Positions 61,705-64,000 of a stretch of 64,000 nt of DNA are shown here, one piece after another. The stretch's first letter is position 1, and every line of letters starts with the position of its first letter. Source of the stretch: Lasioglossum baleicum (Eukaryota; Arthropoda; Insecta; Hymenoptera; Halictidae); the NCBI RefSeq assembly GCF_051020765.1, contig NC_134929.1:5668786-5732785 (forward strand), given 5' to 3'. Position numbers and translations under genes: made by a program. Under the pieces are notes generated by a model. It was not told the origin of the DNA. It was given only the letters and a program-made list of their open reading frames with translations, and did not search any database.

Positions 61705-61893
61705 GTGTCACCGGTCATCTTTGACCTCCGCGACGGAAGAGGAAAAATAAAAAATACTAAGCACATTCACGTTCGTGGCTCCGACCAACCAGAAGCAGCT
61801 GAAACCAGCAGGAAGGAACGAGCAGCAGCCACCCGCCTGCAGATCAGTACTGATCAGGATAACACGCCGATCGGAAGCAGTGATGGTAGGTAA
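61705..61893 (+). pseudogene. Gypsy integrase C-terminal segment (degenerate element)
   Basis: SPVIFDLRDGRGKIKNTKHIHVR resembles the conserved segment after the integrase core (P.V..L.D..GK....H...). It marks the 3' end of the surviving coding region. Confidence 0.6.
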
Positions 61894-62645
61894 GGCGCTT
61901 TTTTCGCGCATGCGCGAGTTTCGTCAGGACCGTATCTACGTCCGAAGTTTGTGGGGAACTGTGGCGGCCTCGGCGGCACCCTACGCCGCACAGTGGGTAA
62001 AATCGACGTTCTAGCTGTTCACGGGCTAAAAACTCAAAGTCCTCATATCGATTTTTAACGAATGCACAATGTTTCTCAAATGTCTATTACATTCGAAAAC
62101 GATACTATTAATTAAAGCTATTAAAAACTCTCGTTACAATAAACGTTCAAAGATCAAACTTTTTCAGATACGATTTATCACCGAAAAAATTCCTTTTCTT
62201 CATAATGATGTCCTGAAAAACCTACTGAAGATTAAGCGACCAATTCTTTTTTATATGAAGAATGTATATCTATGTTGAGAACGCACCAGAAACTAAACGT
62301 CATTGTTCATAATTTATTATGAAAAAAAATATTTAATCAACTAAGGAAAATCGTCGAAGTTTTTCACCTTTGACAAGGGATAAAGTTGTCATTCCCGGGG
62401 ATTCCCATGGTCTGACAAAGTGGAACATTTTCGGCAAGATCTCCTCTAAAAGATCGTGCAAAATTTATACCCGGGATGACCCGGGGAACCGTAGTTATGA
62501 TAGTTTAAAGCGTCGCGTGACACGCGCACAGTGGTGAGTTCGATCGAAATCGTGGCCAAATTATTCATTATTCACACGAGTTTTCAAACATTTCCGGTGG
62601 TGTGACAAAAAAATGTTTCCTACAAAAAGTAATCAGTACACAGTC
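61894..62645. other. Stretch without a supported gene
   Basis: Could include the 3' LTR of the degenerate Gypsy, but no matching 5' copy was found. A 69-codon AT-rich frame (62069-62278) looks like chance. CCCGGGGATTCCC and ACCCGGGATGACCCGGGG near 62394-62490 are short palindromic GC patches. Confidence 0.45.
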
Positions 62646-63391
62646 TGTTCGGGATTCGAATTATGGGATTTGCCGGCCGTTACGCCAACCGTCGAGCTAC
62701 ACTTGCTCTGGCTGTTTTTCATAATGTTTAGAGTCGCGTAGCGATCGCTCGTTACCGTTGCGCACGGCCGCGAGTTGTTTGTAAGCGCCCATCACCGGTA
62801 AATCCCATAGTTTGAATCTCGAACGTTGCGTCTTCCCGGATCATGCGATCGATCCGGAACCAATCGCGTGCGACCCCGCCTGCCGTTTCGGAGAATATTT
62901 AAAGGCCCTCCTTCGACGGCGCCTCGTCTGTTCGATTCTCAGTTCTCCGAATCAAGCTTCTCGATCTATTTTCTGTACATTCTGTGTGTTTGCGACAATC
63001 ACTGCGCTTTATATCTCGCAACTTTACTTCGAAGTTCTTTTGGAGTCGCCTTCGAGCCTTATTCTTTCGCGTCGCGATCAGTGCGTCTGCCCGCGTCAAG
63101 ATTTTCCTCCGAACGCGGTGAAGATCTCCGTTCGCGGCGACCCTCATCAAGGAGTTGTACAAGATTTCCGTCGCGATTCAAAGGCAGAAATATCGCACGA
63201 GCAAGATTTCCGAATTGCGATTCGTCGGCGATTGTTGATCTCTCCATTTTTCAATAAAGTGCAGTGTGAACCTCACTCTGAAACTAATCTCTCTCCCTCA
63301 TTCTCACGATCCTTTTCATTGCCGTCCTCGCGCGCTCATTACTGAGCGGTTCCAGCGTCAGGCGCCTCCGACCGTCGGTCGACGCCGAACA
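62646..63391 (+). repeat. 5' LTR of a second BEL/Pao element (746 bp)
   Basis: It starts TGTTCGGGATTCGAA, the same 15 bases as the LTR of the BEL element at 16061-22766, and ends GCCGAACA three bases before a tRNA-Tyr primer site. A TATTTAAAG box (about 62898) followed by a cytosine/T-rich start region, and AATAAAG (63253), could serve as promoter and poly(A) signal. Apart from the termini the LTR differs from the first element. Its partner LTR is beyond the window. Confidence 0.85.
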
Positions 63392-63394
63392 TTT

Positions 63395-63412
63395 TGGTCC
63401 TTCGAGCCGGAT
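63395..63412 (+). other. Primer-binding site, tRNA-Tyr
   Basis: TGGTCCTTCGAGCCGGAT is identical to the site of the first BEL element, although the surrounding leader differs. Confidence 0.82.
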
Positions 63413-63457
63413 CGTGACGAACAGGCAAGTGAGGGAGTGGACAAGAGTTTCACATCA

Positions 63458-64000
63458 TGGGAGACAACTTCGAAGCCCACGTTCAAATTCAGCAAATCAT
63501 AGAACGTGCTCTCCCCAACTTGAAAAAGCTAGGGAAGAACAACTGGACCAAATCCACCTTGCGGACGAGGATTGTCCACCTTCAGGATCAGTGGCGGAGG
63601 TTCGAGAACGGTCATTCGCGACTATTCACCATTATCAAATCGGAGGAACGAGCCAAGCTTCCTTACTTCAAGGACGACCAATTTGCAGCTACGGAGGAGG
63701 TGTACTTGGACGCGCTAGCCTTCATGAACAATCAACTCGACGCGCTGACCACCGCCACCGTAAGTCAGCCTAAGTCCGCGGGCGACGGACAAGCGTGTCC
63801 GTCAGTTCCAGATACGCAGCTTCCCCGGATCAAAGTACCGCAGTTCGACGGCCGGTACGAGATTTGGGAAGCGTTCCGCGATAAATTCACCGCGTTAATC
63901 ATTAAAAATTCTACGCTTCACGATGTAACGCGTTTCCATCACTTAGTGTCCGTTCTGCAGGGTCCCGCGCTTGAGTGTATTTCGACTTTGTCAATCACGG
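63458..64000 (+). CDS. BEL/Pao gag-pol, N-terminal part, continues past the window
   Basis: Open from the ATG at 63458 to the window edge (181 codons) without a stop. It aligns by eye with the gag of the first BEL element: LKKLGKNNWTKSTLRTRI.. corresponds to LRKLGKEKWTKATLRTRM, and FDGRYEIWEAFRDKFTALII to FDGRYATWESFRDRFTALII, the DUF1759-type domain. The start was chosen because homology begins right after it and it lies 45 bases downstream of the primer site. Overlapping frames in the same stretch are shadows. Confidence 0.9.

Larger units (their letters stand above)
59289..61893 (+). mobile_element. Degenerate Gypsy element lacking reverse transcriptase
   Basis: TGGCGACCGAACAGGGAC at 59289 is a tRNA-Lys-type primer-binding site with one mismatch to the familiar TGGCGCCCGAACAGGGAC. 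Gag-like, protease-like, integrase and C-terminal fragments follow in order on the plus strand, in many broken frames. The interval between the protease remnant (about 60585) and the integrase finger (about 60820) is far too short for reverse transcriptase and RNase H, so roughly 2 kb is missing. No LTR pair was recognised. Confidence 0.75.

Overview
The window looks like insect nuclear DNA, most probably hymenopteran and perhaps an ant; the species cannot be named. It is AT-rich, carries no bacterial signals, and is dominated by transposable elements. The retroelements carry insect-type domains: BEL/Pao, Copia, a SAP-domain Gypsy and an RNase H LINE. There is also a broken ankyrin/PRANC-type gene of the kind common in Hymenoptera. 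No intact ordinary host gene is visible, and almost every long reading frame belongs to a retroelement.

Layout. 1-1886 is AT-rich and empty. 1887-10237 looks like an old terminal-repeat element split by two later arrivals: a Helitron (2432-4732, itself holding a foldback insertion) and a complete, very young Copia element (4789-9602, TTGTA target duplication, intact 1403-residue polyprotein). 10.4-10.55 kb holds a 5S rRNA-derived sequence. 10.5-16 kb is mostly non-coding, with small repeats and a 714-bp foldback element. 16061-22766 is a complete BEL/Pao element on the minus strand, with 511-bp LTRs differing at one base and an AATAT target duplication. 23-28 kb holds tandem repeats and a hAT transposase relic.

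28.4-33.3 kb is a dense field of palindromes, including four concentric elements that share one dyad centre near 31,812. 34.7-36.1 kb is a 5'-truncated LINE, and 36.1-37.7 kb is a second, uninterrupted copy of the Helitron. 37.7-42.6 kb is a broken Gypsy on the minus strand, beside an orphan 196-residue reading frame that may derive from a virus. 43.6-47.8 kb is a 3-kb palindrome followed by nested hAT-type elements with perfect 8-bp target duplications. 48.6-49.8 kb is an ankyrin/PRANC gene tail split by a foldback element. 50.3-57.8 kb holds two giant foldback elements of one family, back to back, the first containing a 1864-bp solo-LTR-like insertion. 58.3-62 kb holds small MITEs and a degraded Gypsy. 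From 62,646 a second BEL/Pao element begins and runs off the window.

There is no host pathway here. The biology is that of genome parasites inserting into one another. LTRs, primer-binding sites and polyproteins form self-contained retroelement units. The many palindromic elements have no coding capacity and must have been moved by proteins encoded elsewhere.
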